A stretch of DNA of 64,000 bases from Methanococcoides alaskense (GTDB lineage: Archaea > Halobacteriota > Methanosarcinia > Methanosarcinales > Methanosarcinaceae). Of this stretch, positions 1 to 9,526 are shown in pieces (the stretch's first letter is position 1; each line of letters starts with the position of its first letter). Below the pieces are notes generated by a model. It made no database searches. It was not told the origin of the DNA and saw only the letters and a list, made by a program, of their open reading frames with translations. The position numbers were made by a program, and so were the translations under genes. The DNA lies in NCBI RefSeq assembly GCF_027594145.1, contig NZ_JAQFFK010000003.1:805408-869407 (forward strand), in the 5' to 3' direction.

Positions 1-736
1 CGACAAGACTAGCGGCAGGACCCGAAAAGATAGATTCGACAGGTTTTTTGAGAGCATCCTCTATCCTGACAAGGGAACCATCACATTTCATCATCATCAG
101 ATCTGCATCAATTCCCTTTTTTTTCATTACCGAAAGGATGGATCGTATAAATTGATCAGTTACAGGAATAAGCTGCGCATTTAGCAATGCTGTGACAGCC
201 CTTTCATAAGCACCCAGGCTCATTGAAAGCTCATGCCCACATACAACGGGTTTATCGGACAGATCCCCGATAAGATCTTTAACTATTATTTCATGTTCGG
301 GATTCCTGACTCCAAAATAAGATGAAACTGCAAAAGCGGAGACTTTGTCTTTATTCTCCATAACAAAATCTTCAACCAATCCAAGATCATCAAGATCTTC
401 GATTACATTGCCATCCGCATCATGGCCACCTTTAATGGAAAGGACATGGTCAGTTGAAAGGGCTCCAGTGATCGAGTGGCCTATAAGGATAAGACCAGCA
501 GGATGACCTTTTCCTTCAAGTGTCGTATTGGTCGCAAGAGTGGTTGAAACTGAAACAAATTCTATATCCTTCAGATAACTTTCATCCAGACCTTCAATAG
601 AATTCTTAATTCCCTTTATAAGATTGGAGTGTGTTGTCAATGATTTGTTGGAATCTATCACAGTTCCAGCTGAGATATCCATAATAATCGAATCAGTATA
701 AGTTCCCCCTGTGTCAATACCAAGACCAAGATACAT
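1..736 (-). CDS. Hydantoinase/oxoprolinase family protein, N-terminal part (runs off the window)
   Basis: The minus-strand frame is open from 736 to the window edge, so only about 245 N-terminal residues are visible. The protein begins MYLGLGIDTGGTYTDSI, the nucleotide-binding fold of the hydantoinase A/oxoprolinase family, and later has a segment reading SIFSGPAASLV, typical of the family. These proteins hydrolyse cyclic amides with ATP or belong to acetone-carboxylase-like complexes; the substrate here is unknown. An AGGAG lies immediately before an ATG at 745 and nine bases before the ATG at 736, so 736 is the better start. It is divergent from nothing nearby and is separated from the mts gene by about 130 bases. 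Confidence 0.75.
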   Translation of the reverse strand, partial: MYLGLGIDTGGTYTDSIIMDISAGTVIDSNKSLTTHSNLIKGIKNSIEGLDESYLKDIEFVSVSTTLATNTTLEGKGHPAGLILIGHSITGALSTDHVLSIKGGHDADGNVIEDLDDLGLVEDFVMENKDKVSAFAVSSYFGVRNPEHEIIVKDLIGDLSDKPVVCGHELSMSLGAYERAVTALLNAQLIPVTDQFIRSILSVMKKKGIDADLMMMKCDGSLVRIEDALKKPVESIFSGPAASLV

Positions 737-866
737 TTCAATCATCTCCTTTATATTATCATTAAAGATTTCCCAAACATATTTTAGCTCTACAAGATCA
801 AAGTGATATATGCGAAATTTAAACCTACGCTAGTCTATAAATAAAAAAAAGATTAGGGTTAAATTA

Positions 867-2774
867 TCACCCTATTATCTCTTTCTGATACTGTGGACCA
901 AGTTCCTTGACCTTGTCAACCATGGCCTTGACACCTGACAGTGGACCTCCTGGTGGGATCTCACAACCGGTGGACATGACGTACTTAGACTGCATGCCAT
1001 TTTCTTTCAGGGTTTCAAGGACGCCCTTTAGCAGGTCATCGGTATCATTCTCGATACTCTGTATGCCTTCTGGGGAGTTGTCCATGAACTTGATCGGATC
1101 TACCTCTCCCATCATACAGCAGGTATCTCCGTACTTTGGAATGAGATCTGCATAGTTCTGTGAACCCTTGTCCTTTGATTTCTCATAGTATGCGTAGCTG
1201 AACAGACCAGTTCCAAACTTCTTGATCTGTGTATCATAATGGACCGCATCGGCACAACTATGGATCATATATGGTTGGTCATACTTCTTGAAGATCGGAA
1301 GGTGCTGGTCAAAGATGAATTTTCCATCAAACTTCCAGTAATCCTCTTCACTCATGATGACATTGTTTGACCAAAGGTTGTCAATACACAGGGCATCACA
1401 GGCATCTTCTTCGAAGAAGACCTCTGAGACCTGGCAGATGTAGTCAGTACATTTCTGGACTCCTTCAAGAACGACATCCGGGTTGGTCTTCATGTCCATC
1501 AGGACACGGTCTGCACCCATAAGTTGAGTCAGTGTCAGAAGTGGACCTTCGTGGAAACCAACGAATGGAGTACCGAGTTCCTTGTTCAGCTTCTCTTTGG
1601 CAAGCTTTGAGGCCTTGATAAGCTCATAGGCACGGGTGCCTTCCTTAACCTCAGGAACCTCAAGGTTTTCATAGTCCTCAAGGTGGCCTTCTGATGATGG
1701 TGTGTCGTCTTCAGGGTACTTGATTTTACATCCAAAGTCAGCTGAAGTAGCTGAAAGGTCGATCAGACCAACGAACATGTCAAGGTCCAGATACTTTGCA
1801 CCAAGGAATGCACTCTCAGCAAACTTGGCAGGGTCTGTTGCATATTCCTTGTAACTTGCATTTGCGAATTTCCTGAGAACACCACAGGCAAGTGGATATA
1901 CTGGAAGACGGTCAACTTTCTTGTCAGCCATAGCTGAAACGGTTCTTTCAGCGTGGCTCATCTCTTCCTTTGTCTTGACACCAACACTCTCGAACTCCTC
2001 CATGATCTGTTTGGCAGTCTCAAGACCGATATCTGTCTTGCTCTTGACCTTCTTCTTTGAAAGGATATCCCTATACTTTACCTTGGCAAGGTTGATCTTC
2101 GCATCACTCCATCTATCCTCAGAAGGTGAAAGTTCACTTACAGCATCCTTTACCCAATGTGAAGCATGCATTGCATCAGGTGCGGTTTTATCTGCTCCGA
2201 TCTGTTCCGCAAACTCTTCAGAGATAGGTGCTCCTCCTACCATTACGATCATGGAGTCCCTGAGACCTTCTTCCTGAAGCATCTCGATGACCTTCTCCAT
2301 TCCAACCATTGTGGTGGTCATCAGTGCGCTCATTGAGATAACATCTGCATGGTGCTCTTTTGCAGTCTCAACAAATTTTTCAAGAGGAACATCATGTCCG
2401 AGGTCGATAAGGTTTAATCCTCCTGCAGTCATCATTGTCTTGACCAGGTTCTTACCGATATCATGGACATCACCCTGTACTGTACCGATCACAACAGTTG
2501 AAGGTTCAGCTGCCCCTTCGACCTTCTTCATGTGGGGGGAAAGAACATCCATTCCACCATACATTGCATTTGAAGCGATCAACAGATGTGGAACAAAGGC
2601 TGTTCCTTTCTCATAATTGTCGCTGACTATTTCCATTCCTTTAGCTAATCCGTTAACGATAGCCTCATATGGATCGATACCTTCCTCTAATGCTTTGTTT
2701 GACAGTTCTACTGCCAAGTCCTTGTTTCCTGCGACTACAGCTTCCGCTAGTTGTTTAAAGAAATCTTCTGTCAT
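867..2774 (-). CDS. Fused corrinoid protein/methyltransferase of the Mts (MtsD/F/H) type
   Basis: Residues 1-210 form a methyltransferase-type B12-binding module with the motif GDVHDIG, whose His104 should be the lower cobalt ligand. Residues from about 270 to the end form a URO-D fold like MtaA/MtbA, with the zinc-type pattern HSC (in MIHSCAD) and a late Cys (STGCEIPPGGP). This corrinoid plus methylcobamide:CoM methyltransferase fusion is the architecture of the Methanosarcina MtsD, MtsF and MtsH proteins that move methyl groups from methylated sulfides to coenzyme M. I choose the ATG at 2774 because GGAGG lies nine bases upstream; an upstream in-frame ATG at 2840 has no ribosome site. An Msr regulator and an MsmS-like kinase lie just upstream on the same strand, which supports the Mts assignment. 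Which of D, F or H it matches is not decided. Confidence 0.85.
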   Translation of the reverse strand: MTEDFFKQLAEAVVAGNKDLAVELSNKALEEGIDPYEAIVNGLAKGMEIVSDNYEKGTAFVPHLLIASNAMYGGMDVLSPHMKKVEGAAEPSTVVIGTVQGDVHDIGKNLVKTMMTAGGLNLIDLGHDVPLEKFVETAKEHHADVISMSALMTTTMVGMEKVIEMLQEEGLRDSMIVMVGGAPISEEFAEQIGADKTAPDAMHASHWVKDAVSELSPSEDRWSDAKINLAKVKYRDILSKKKVKSKTDIGLETAKQIMEEFESVGVKTKEEMSHAERTVSAMADKKVDRLPVYPLACGVLRKFANASYKEYATDPAKFAESAFLGAKYLDLDMFVGLIDLSATSADFGCKIKYPEDDTPSSEGHLEDYENLEVPEVKEGTRAYELIKASKLAKEKLNKELGTPFVGFHEGPLLTLTQLMGADRVLMDMKTNPDVVLEGVQKCTDYICQVSEVFFEEDACDALCIDNLWSNNVIMSEEDYWKFDGKFIFDQHLPIFKKYDQPYMIHSCADAVHYDTQIKKFGTGLFSYAYYEKSKDKGSQNYADLIPKYGDTCCMMGEVDPIKFMDNSPEGIQSIENDTDDLLKGVLETLKENGMQSKYVMSTGCEIPPGGPLSGVKAMVDKVKELGPQYQKEIIG

Positions 2775-2870
2775 AGAATGTTGCCTCCAGCATTTTTTGC
2801 TATTTATTATCGAGATAGTGACTGGACAAATGTTGTCCATATCTCAATCTTCTACATTCAATGAAAAGAT

Positions 2871-2884
2871 CCGGAAATATATAA
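2871..2884 (-). promoter_or_regulatory. Candidate TATA element for the mts gene
   Basis: Read on the minus strand the sequence is TTATATATTTCCGG, a good archaeal TATA box about 100 bases upstream of the mts start, implying a leader of some 70 bases. A second weaker candidate (ATATATTACTG) lies near 2897-2907. No transcription start is known. Confidence 0.4.
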
Positions 2885-2931
2885 CATAACTTGCAGTAAT
2901 ATATCAATCATTTTGATATTATTAGGGGGCA

Positions 2932-3025
2932 TTAACAGCGTTAATCTCTGAAGTTCTCAGCATGGTTATGTAAAAATTAAAGGCTTTAATCAGATCAAAG
3001 GCTTTAATCGAATTAACGCTGTTAA
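2932..3025. promoter_or_regulatory. Nested inverted and direct repeats upstream of mts
   Basis: A 14-base inverted repeat, TTAACAGCGTTAAT at 2932-2945 and ATTAACGCTGTTAA at 3012-3025, brackets two perfect 13-base direct repeats, AAAGGCTTTAATC, at 2979-2991 and 2997-3009 (18-base period). The block sits upstream of the candidate mts TATA box, where an activator such as the adjacent Msr regulator would bind. The function is inferred from position only. The rest of the 2775-3170 gap holds nothing else I recognise. Confidence 0.5.
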
Positions 3026-3170
3026 CAAAAAAGAAGTAAAAGAATGAAAAGTCAGAAAGATCTGCACCTCAAAAACAATATCTTATAAGCAAGTTAATGG
3101 TGGACTTTAACAAATAATCTATTTTCCACCTAGATTGAAATTATTTAGTTATGATTAGACAATATTCTTT

Positions 3171-3962
3171 TTATATATCTGAATCTGTGATCAGCTTTGA
3201 GACGTTAAGATAATGCATGAATAGATCATCTCCCCACTTCAAAGCACTTTCTTCAAAGCTCATGATTGCATGGTTGTGGTATATTCCCTTTTTATAAAAG
3301 AGTGAGATAGCCATAAATTTATCCGTCACAATACTTGATGCAAGCTCTACCTCACCCTCGCAGACAAATAGATTTCCAGTTTCCAGATTCACGAACTCTT
3401 TTGTTCCTTCTTTATATTCACTTTGAAGCCTATCAAAAACTGGCTCTGTTACGATCACAGAAACGTCAATGCCTTTTTTTGCAAGATCTATATAGACCCC
3501 TGGATATGCAGGGCTAAAATATGAAGAAACTTCCTTCACATAACTCGACTGTTTAAGGGATTCTTCCAGTTTCTTTGGCAGTTCATACATCCGGTTAAGA
3601 TCGGGTTCGACCAACTCACAATTACCAATCTCTTCGATCCTATCCAGAAGATAAGAAGGAATAGCATTGAGATTATGATTTTCCCAATAATCTTTGTTGT
3701 CTGCATAGACCGATAAAGTATCCAATAAGGGCTGCATTTTTTTTACAATTACCCTGCACATATCAGACAATCTATATAGACCACTTTCATGAATAATTAG
3801 ACCTTGGCTCATAAGTATCTTGATCTGGGTCATTATCGCACTTGAGGTTACATCAAGTATGTCTTTGATCTCATCAATATCCCTAGGCCCTTCTATCAGC
3901 AAAAGAAGAAGGTCTTTTCTTTTTTCCGAAAGGAAGAGAGTACCTAATAACTCAGATTTCAT
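3171..3962 (-). CDS. Msr-family methyltransferase regulator (ArsR-like winged helix plus FilR1/DUF1724 domain)
   Basis: The 263-residue protein has an N-terminal winged helix (about residues 5-75, with LLLLIEGPRDIDEIKDIL) and a C-terminal FilR1/DUF1724 domain (about 120-255, ending in the family pattern IMSFEESALKWGDDLF). This is the domain layout of the Methanosarcina Msr proteins, which activate or repress specific methyltransferase genes. It lies between the MsmS-like kinase (75-base gap) and the mts gene (about 400-base gap), so mts is its likely target and the kinase its likely input. Two further paralogues are at 49015 and 49816. A weak GTGGGA precedes the ATG. Confidence 0.8.
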   Translation of the reverse strand: MKSELLGTLFLSEKRKDLLLLLIEGPRDIDEIKDILDVTSSAIMTQIKILMSQGLIIHESGLYRLSDMCRVIVKKMQPLLDTLSVYADNKDYWENHNLNAIPSYLLDRIEEIGNCELVEPDLNRMYELPKKLEESLKQSSYVKEVSSYFSPAYPGVYIDLAKKGIDVSVIVTEPVFDRLQSEYKEGTKEFVNLETGNLFVCEGEVELASSIVTDKFMAISLFYKKGIYHNHAIMSFEESALKWGDDLFMHYLNVSKLITDSDI

Positions 3963-4037
3963 TTATTCCCACTCATATAATTTGATAAGATCTATCAATC
4001 GATTTTGATTTTAGACTATACATGTAATATCATTGCG

Positions 4038-6101
4038 TCACTTCTGAATATTTCTGTTTTTTGAAGATCCGCTTATTCTAGGAAGCCAAACATGAACTTC
4101 TGTTCCAGCACCAATTTTGCTCTCTATTTGTATACTGCCTTTATGAGCATCAACTATTTTTTTGCATATATAAAGACCTGATTCAAGTCCTTCATAACTT
4201 TGTTTTATTGAGGCACCGATCTCATAGAACCTCTGGAACATGTGAGGTATCAGTTTTTCTGGTATGCCTGGGCCACTATCTTTAACCATAATATGCAGAT
4301 CATCTTCTTCTGCATCAATTTTTATGGTCAATTTCCCTTTTGGAGGAGTAAATCTAATAGCATCATCGATCAGAACTGTAAACATATCCGTAAGTTTCTC
4401 TTCATCCCCATTGATCAAAGGAAGAGAGTCAGGTATAATTTTTTCTACCAGTATATCTTTCTCTTCTACCACGAAGATGGTATCGAGGAGAGAATCTTCC
4501 AGAAGCCTGGAAATATCAACTGGCTCGAAATTGTATTCGACCTTACCAGCATCTTCCATACTTGTGTATACAATAGAATCTACTAAACGTCTTAGTCTTT
4601 GGGAATAATGTAATACATTGTCAATGGCCTTATTCTTCAGATCATCGATAATATCAAGTGTTTCACCATCGATCAGTTCACCATATTCAGTAACAGGGGT
4701 AAGGTCCTTTTTGCTTGATATGAATTCAACTTCCATTCTATCAAGGGACTTGAGCTCAACCTCTGCTTTTGATAGTTCTTTCGAATACTTCTGAAGGGCA
4801 TCTTCCATTTGCTTGCGCTGGATAAGTCTCCACATTCCCTGCATAAGAAGGATCAATTGCCTCAGATCAGATTCATCGTAATCTTCTTCTTTATTTCCAA
4901 CCCCGGCAACAGCAACGATCCGATTACCATCAAATATCGGAACATTCATATGGCGCGTCAGTTCCACATGACCTTGAGGATATCCTTTCTTAAGAGAGCT
5001 GGAGGCCTGGTAATCGTTAGTTATTATTGGTTTTCTCTGTTTTACCGCTTCTCCCCAGAGTCCGGTAGTCTCGATGGGGTATATGAATTGCCTGTCTTTT
5101 ATAGCACATTCTTTCATTGCATCTTTTGACCATGAATGCATGATAAGAGAACCCTCATCAGGACTCATGAAAGCAAGATATCCCTGTTTGCTCTTAGTTA
5201 GCTTGACCGCTTCTTCACGGGCAAAATCTGTGATCTCCTGCAAAGGTGCACCAGCCATCTGGTTAAGTTTCAAAAGTGCTTCAAGACGGAATTCGTCAAG
5301 ACGAAGAGCTTCTTCTGCTTTTTTGCGCTCTGTGATGTCAAGAATGATACCCTGATAATGGGAAATTTTGCCATCCTCATCACGCCGGATCAAAGTTCTC
5401 TCACTGACCCATCGAACATCTCCGGATCTGGTGACCAGCCTATAATCTACGGTTAAGCCCTTATCAGCCTCTTCCGATTTCTTTTGAAAAGTTGAACGAA
5501 CATATTCCAGATCATCAGGATGGATAATATCAGAATAGAGGACTTGACCCGATATTAGCTCATTTGCAGTATAGCCAAATTGCAGGATGTTATCCGAAAC
5601 AACCTCTACAGGCCAGTTGGGTTCATTCTTCCATAAGAATACGACAACAGGACTGCTATTTATAACAAATTCCAACTCTTTTGTTTGTTCTAAGGCTTCC
5701 TTCAAGGCTTCTTCTGCTTTCTTACGATCAGTGATGTCAAGAATGATACCCTGATAATGGGTTATCCTACCATCCTCATCACGCCGAATAAAAGTCCTAT
5801 CATCAACCCACCTAACATCTCCGGATTTGGTCAGTATTCTGTATTCCTAGGTGTATTCTATGCTTCCTTCTCCAGAGTTCCTTGCTACCTCGGAAAGAAC
5901 ATATTCCATATCTTCCGGATGTATTATGTCAGCATAGGGAATGCGTCCTGATTCAAAATCCTCTACGCTGTAACCCAACTTTACAACATTATCTGATACG
6001 AATTCAACAGGCCAGTCTTGTTCTGCTGTGCATAGAAATACTATAACAGGACTGTTGTTAATGACTGAATCAAGTTCTGTTCTTACATCGAATTTTGCCA
6101 T
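4038..6101 (-). CDS. MsmS-like PAS-PAS-GAF sensor kinase with an in-frame TAG
   Basis: Read through one TAG at 5847-5849 (codon 85), the frame encodes 687 residues: PAS (about 10-125), PAS (about 140-265), GAF (about 275-425) and a kinase region (about 430-685). No other stop interrupts it, and the sequence on both sides of the TAG matches one PAS domain. The GAF domain has Cys332 (ECAIKD) and a His 46 residues later (GHVEL). From memory, Methanosarcina MsmS carries covalent heme on a GAF Cys with a His ligand at the same spacing. The kinase core is atypical: the H-box reads FISSKKDLTP with no His, and the N-box has LIDDAIRFTP with Asp for Asn, while DSGPGIP and a degenerate GLESGLYI are present. 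Start at ATG 6101, by alignment to the paralogue at 8555. The TAG may be pyrrolysine, a premature stop, or a pseudogene mark; a second start at 5705 could give a PAS-GAF-kinase product. Confidence 0.65.
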
Positions 6102-6160
6102 CGTATTTCTTTTCCCGTACCTTTTGTAGTAGAAAGATCGAACCTTCGCCAAATAATAAT

Positions 6161-6179
6161 TTTAAGTCGCGAACTTAAA
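6161..6179. promoter_or_regulatory. Palindrome upstream of the sensor kinase
   Basis: TTTAAGT, five bases, ACTTAAA form a perfect 7-base-arm dyad about 60 bases upstream of the kinase ATG. Position fits an operator; no binding protein is known. Confidence 0.3.
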
Positions 6180-6335
6180 CTGATTAATCAAATATCTGTA
6201 TTAAAGTTGATATTACATGGTATTTAGCTATTGCTCTTAAATCGATTATTTAATCTCAGTAGTTCGCAGATTTCAGTTTAAACTCATATAAACGAAATCA
6301 TGCGATATATTTATATGTGGTAAAATTACCTCCGC

Positions 6336-6950
6336 ATGTATTTCCAATCACAAAAGAAAGCTTATATTACTCGATTTGAATTAAATCCTACTGAATGCGC
6401 CAAAAATATACTACAACCTCATATCGGCTATATTAACATTCCAATAAATGGTTCACTTATTAGTAAAAATCTATTTCATGCTGTCATAGGTATGACAACA
6501 GGAAAGAACTCAATCCATTCTCTTTCTAAATGCTATCACAAAATACCTTGTGAAATATCACTTCGATATCATCTTCAAAAAATCCATGCGAGACAACTCA
6601 TAGACTCAAATAACAAAATCCTTGTGTAGCTCCCTCTTCAAATATTAATGTCTAACCAAAATATGACTTTGCTATCGATTACACCAATGATCCTTACTAT
6701 GGTCAAACAGATGTTTCAAATTCGGGATATGTAATACGAAGACAAGCAAAAAAGTCAACAAACTCATTTTATTCATACATCTTACTGTACATCATTGACA
6801 AAAATAAACGGTTTACACTATCGGTTCTACCTGTAGAAAAAGGCAAAAAGCAAAATGTAACAGAGTTTTCCATACACGTGGGCATGAATAAAATCTCTGG
6901 CATATGTTCAAGTGTTCAAAGGAGTTTCCTACACATGTAGGAATAGACCA
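6336..6950 (+). pseudogene. ISH3-like transposase remnant
   Basis: The first 97 codons (6336-6629) give an N-terminal transposase segment (INGSLISKNLFHAVIGM, then CEISLRYHLQKIHARQLI) that resembles ISH3-family transposases of methanosarcinas. After a TAG at 6627-6629 the homology resumes in another frame at about 6662 (YDFAIDYTNDPYYGQTD, then RRQAKKSTNSFYSYISLY), where a catalytic Asp region would lie, and fades near 6870-6950. The C-terminal half is missing. I could not define terminal repeats. It is a decayed insertion sequence between the mts locus and the DUF1638 gene. Confidence 0.65.
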
Positions 6951-7517
6951 ATTAGCATGTAGTTCTCTAAACTAGTAAAATCAAGTCTCTTTATTTCCGC
7001 TTTTCGAAAAATAATACGGAACTTAGGCATATCATTTCATAGAGGATAATTAAAGCACGTTATTTTTCATTTTCTAAGTTCTGCAATTGATAGCTCATAT
7101 TCGGCTTTAGTTTCAGAGGGGAATATGTAGTATCTTATAATGGATCTTTTTTCATGGTAATATCTGGGTATATTTGGTATCTATTGAAACCATATTTTTG
7201 GTACAATTGGTAGATTATAATACTATACTATGTATTCGATAAGAAGTACCTACAGGCTCGATAAATTGGTTCTCGAACAGAATTCCGAAACGTTGATGCA
7301 TAATTATTCCTACTGATGTAGAAATGGCAAATTTTGTTCAAGAGATTTATATGTAGAAAAAGCTAATAGATTAATGGGATAATGCAAAATAAAAGATAAC
7401 TGCAGAAATGGGGACTTCAATTGACATTTAATTAGCTCTGGAAACTTTCAGGTCTCCATAAATGAACTGAAAAATAAACAATCTAAATATCTTTAATCCA
7501 AAAGGGGAGAAATATCT
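6951..7517. other. Noncoding interval after the transposase remnant
   Basis: AT-rich sequence with no open frame of note and no tRNA or strong hairpin that I can see. It may contain further decayed insertion-sequence DNA. The last 20 bases carry the ribosome site (AAAGGGGAG) of the next gene. Confidence 0.4.
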
Positions 7518-8324
7518 ATGCCTGTAATGAGTATTGTAGGCTGTGAAATGTTTGAAGATGAAATTGTTTATCTGATCCAAAATGATCCAACACTTGATGA
7601 AGTGATCGTAGTTGAAAATGAGAATTCTGTTGGATTGGATCAGAAACTGAATGATATAGGATATTCCCATGCAGTACTGCCTCTTGCTAAAATAACCATT
7701 AAATCCGAAAGAAAAGACGTTGAGAGATTTTCCCTTATTGTATATTTACTTGAGATCGAACTTGATTCACAAGGAGAACGTCTAAAGGATGAAGTGTACA
7801 AAACTGTGGATCTGATGGTCAAATATTCTGACAGCATACTTGTTTTCTATGGATTATGCGGAAACGTACTCGTAAATATTGAAAAAGATTTTGAATCCTG
7901 TCCATGCCCTATCAGTATACTCAAAGATGAGGACGACAGGATCGTAGACGACTGTATCTGCGCAGCCCTTGGTGGAAGGGAAGTCTATATGCAGCCCCTG
8001 AAGGACACAAAAGGAGAGGGAATTTATTTCCTCACTCCAATGCAGGCAGCCCGCTGGAGAGATATGGTGGTGATCACGCGTCTTACTCCTGATCCCAATG
8101 ATATAGAAATGGTAAAGATAGTTTTCGATTATGCGGGATACAAACATGTTGCAAAGGTCGATACTGGCCTTGCCTATGAAAAGGATTTCGAGGAAAAAGT
8201 AGACGAATTTGCCAGATTGTTTAATTTCAATGTGATAGATCTAAAAGGCAATTTGAAAATATTTGAAATTAGTTATGAAAATGCAAAAGCAGATATGTTT
8301 AAAAATATTAAACCAAATGATTAA
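7518..8324 (+). CDS. DUF1638 family protein
   Basis: A 268-residue soluble protein. It has the pattern FYGLCGN followed by CPCPISILKDEDDRIVDDC and a stretch GIYFLTPMQAARWRD, all characteristic of the DUF1638 family common in methanogens and often found near corrinoid methyltransferase genes. No function is established; the spaced cysteines suggest metal or cofactor binding (inference). GGGGAG lies nine bases before the ATG. Its neighbours are a transposase remnant and a PAS-GAF protein, so operon context is not informative. Confidence 0.75.
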   Translation: MPVMSIVGCEMFEDEIVYLIQNDPTLDEVIVVENENSVGLDQKLNDIGYSHAVLPLAKITIKSERKDVERFSLIVYLLEIELDSQGERLKDEVYKTVDLMVKYSDSILVFYGLCGNVLVNIEKDFESCPCPISILKDEDDRIVDDCICAALGGREVYMQPLKDTKGEGIYFLTPMQAARWRDMVVITRLTPDPNDIEMVKIVFDYAGYKHVAKVDTGLAYEKDFEEKVDEFARLFNFNVIDLKGNLKIFEISYENAKADMFKNIKPND

Positions 8325-8554
8325 AAATATTTATTTTTATTGTGATTTAGATAAAATCCTGACATTTATATTAATTTATTCTTGTTTTACCTTTCGCCCA
8401 AGTCAGATAAGTAGATATAGCATAAAATAAAAACATTTACACAAATGGATATTCGGTAATTAATATCTGCAATAGTACAGTAAAATTATCATGATGCCAC
8501 CTGGCAGAGAGTTTGATTCTTCTGAAGTCTAATAAATGGGGAAAGGGGAATAAT

Positions 8555-9526
8555 ATGACGCAAATTGATATGGAAGAAATTATCAATAGCAGTCCGATAA
8601 TTGTTTTTTTGTGGAAGGCAGAGAAAGACTGGCCTGTGGAATACGTAACAGATAATATCCTGCAATTTGGTTATATGCCAGAAGATTTCACATCAGGACG
8701 CATTCCCTATGCTGACATAATACATCCAGATGATCTGGAACGTGTTCGCGCAGAGTTTGACAAATATCTTGAAGAAAAAGTGCATAAAGGTTTTACTTTA
8801 GATTATAGAATACTGACTAAATTTAGAGATGTGAGATGGGTTAGTGAGAGAACATTGATCCAGCGTGATGAGGATGGCAAAATTTCCCATTATGAGGGAA
8901 TTATTCTTGACATCACAGAACGCAAAAAGGCAGAGGAGGCATTGGAATTCAATGTGTCTCGCCTGGAAGCACTGCTGCAACTTAGCCAGATGACTGGAGC
9001 ACCACTGCAGGAGATCACGGATTTTGCCCTTGAAGAAGGGATAAGACTTACCCGAAGCAAGCTGGGCTATCTTGCATTTTTGAGTGCCGACGAAAAAATT
9101 CTCATAATGCATTCCTGGTCCAGAGTCGCGATGAAAGTTTGCAAAATTAGAGATAAACCCATAGAATATCCTCTGGAAAGTACCGGTCTTTGGGGAGAAG
9201 CTGTAAGACAGAGAAAACCCATTGTAACCAATGATTATTCCACTTCCAGTCCTCTTAAGAAAGGATATCCAGAGGAACATGTGGAAATAAAAAGCCACAT
9301 GAATGTCCCCATATTTGATGGTAATCGAATCGTTGCTGTTGCAGGGGTTGGAAATAAAGAAGAGGATTATGATGAATCAGATGTCCGTCAATTGACGTTG
9401 TTGATGCAGGGCATGTGGACACACATTAAACGTAAGTGGGTTGAAGATGCAGCTAAAAGGATTCATGGGCCAGCAGCATGGGTACAGCGCGGATGGCAGG
9501 AAAAGTTTGATTCTGATACTAAATGA
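8555..9526 (+). CDS. Stand-alone PAS-GAF sensor protein, paralogue of the MsmS-like kinase without kinase domain
   Basis: The 323-residue product has one PAS domain (about 8-130) and one GAF domain (about 145-295) closely similar to the kinase at 4038-6101. It keeps Cys196 (KVCKIRD) and a His exactly 46 residues later (EEHVEI), the pair proposed here to bind heme. The similarity ends after the GAF helix; the last 30 residues (KRIHGPAAWVQRGWQEKF) look unrelated, so the gene has lost its kinase region by truncation or is a free-standing sensor. I choose ATG 8555, preceded by GGGGAAAGGGG; an in-frame start at 8513 lacks a ribosome site. Confidence 0.75.
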   Translation: MTQIDMEEIINSSPIIVFLWKAEKDWPVEYVTDNILQFGYMPEDFTSGRIPYADIIHPDDLERVRAEFDKYLEEKVHKGFTLDYRILTKFRDVRWVSERTLIQRDEDGKISHYEGIILDITERKKAEEALEFNVSRLEALLQLSQMTGAPLQEITDFALEEGIRLTRSKLGYLAFLSADEKILIMHSWSRVAMKVCKIRDKPIEYPLESTGLWGEAVRQRKPIVTNDYSTSSPLKKGYPEEHVEIKSHMNVPIFDGNRIVAVAGVGNKEEDYDESDVRQLTLLMQGMWTHIKRKWVEDAAKRIHGPAAWVQRGWQEKFDSDTK

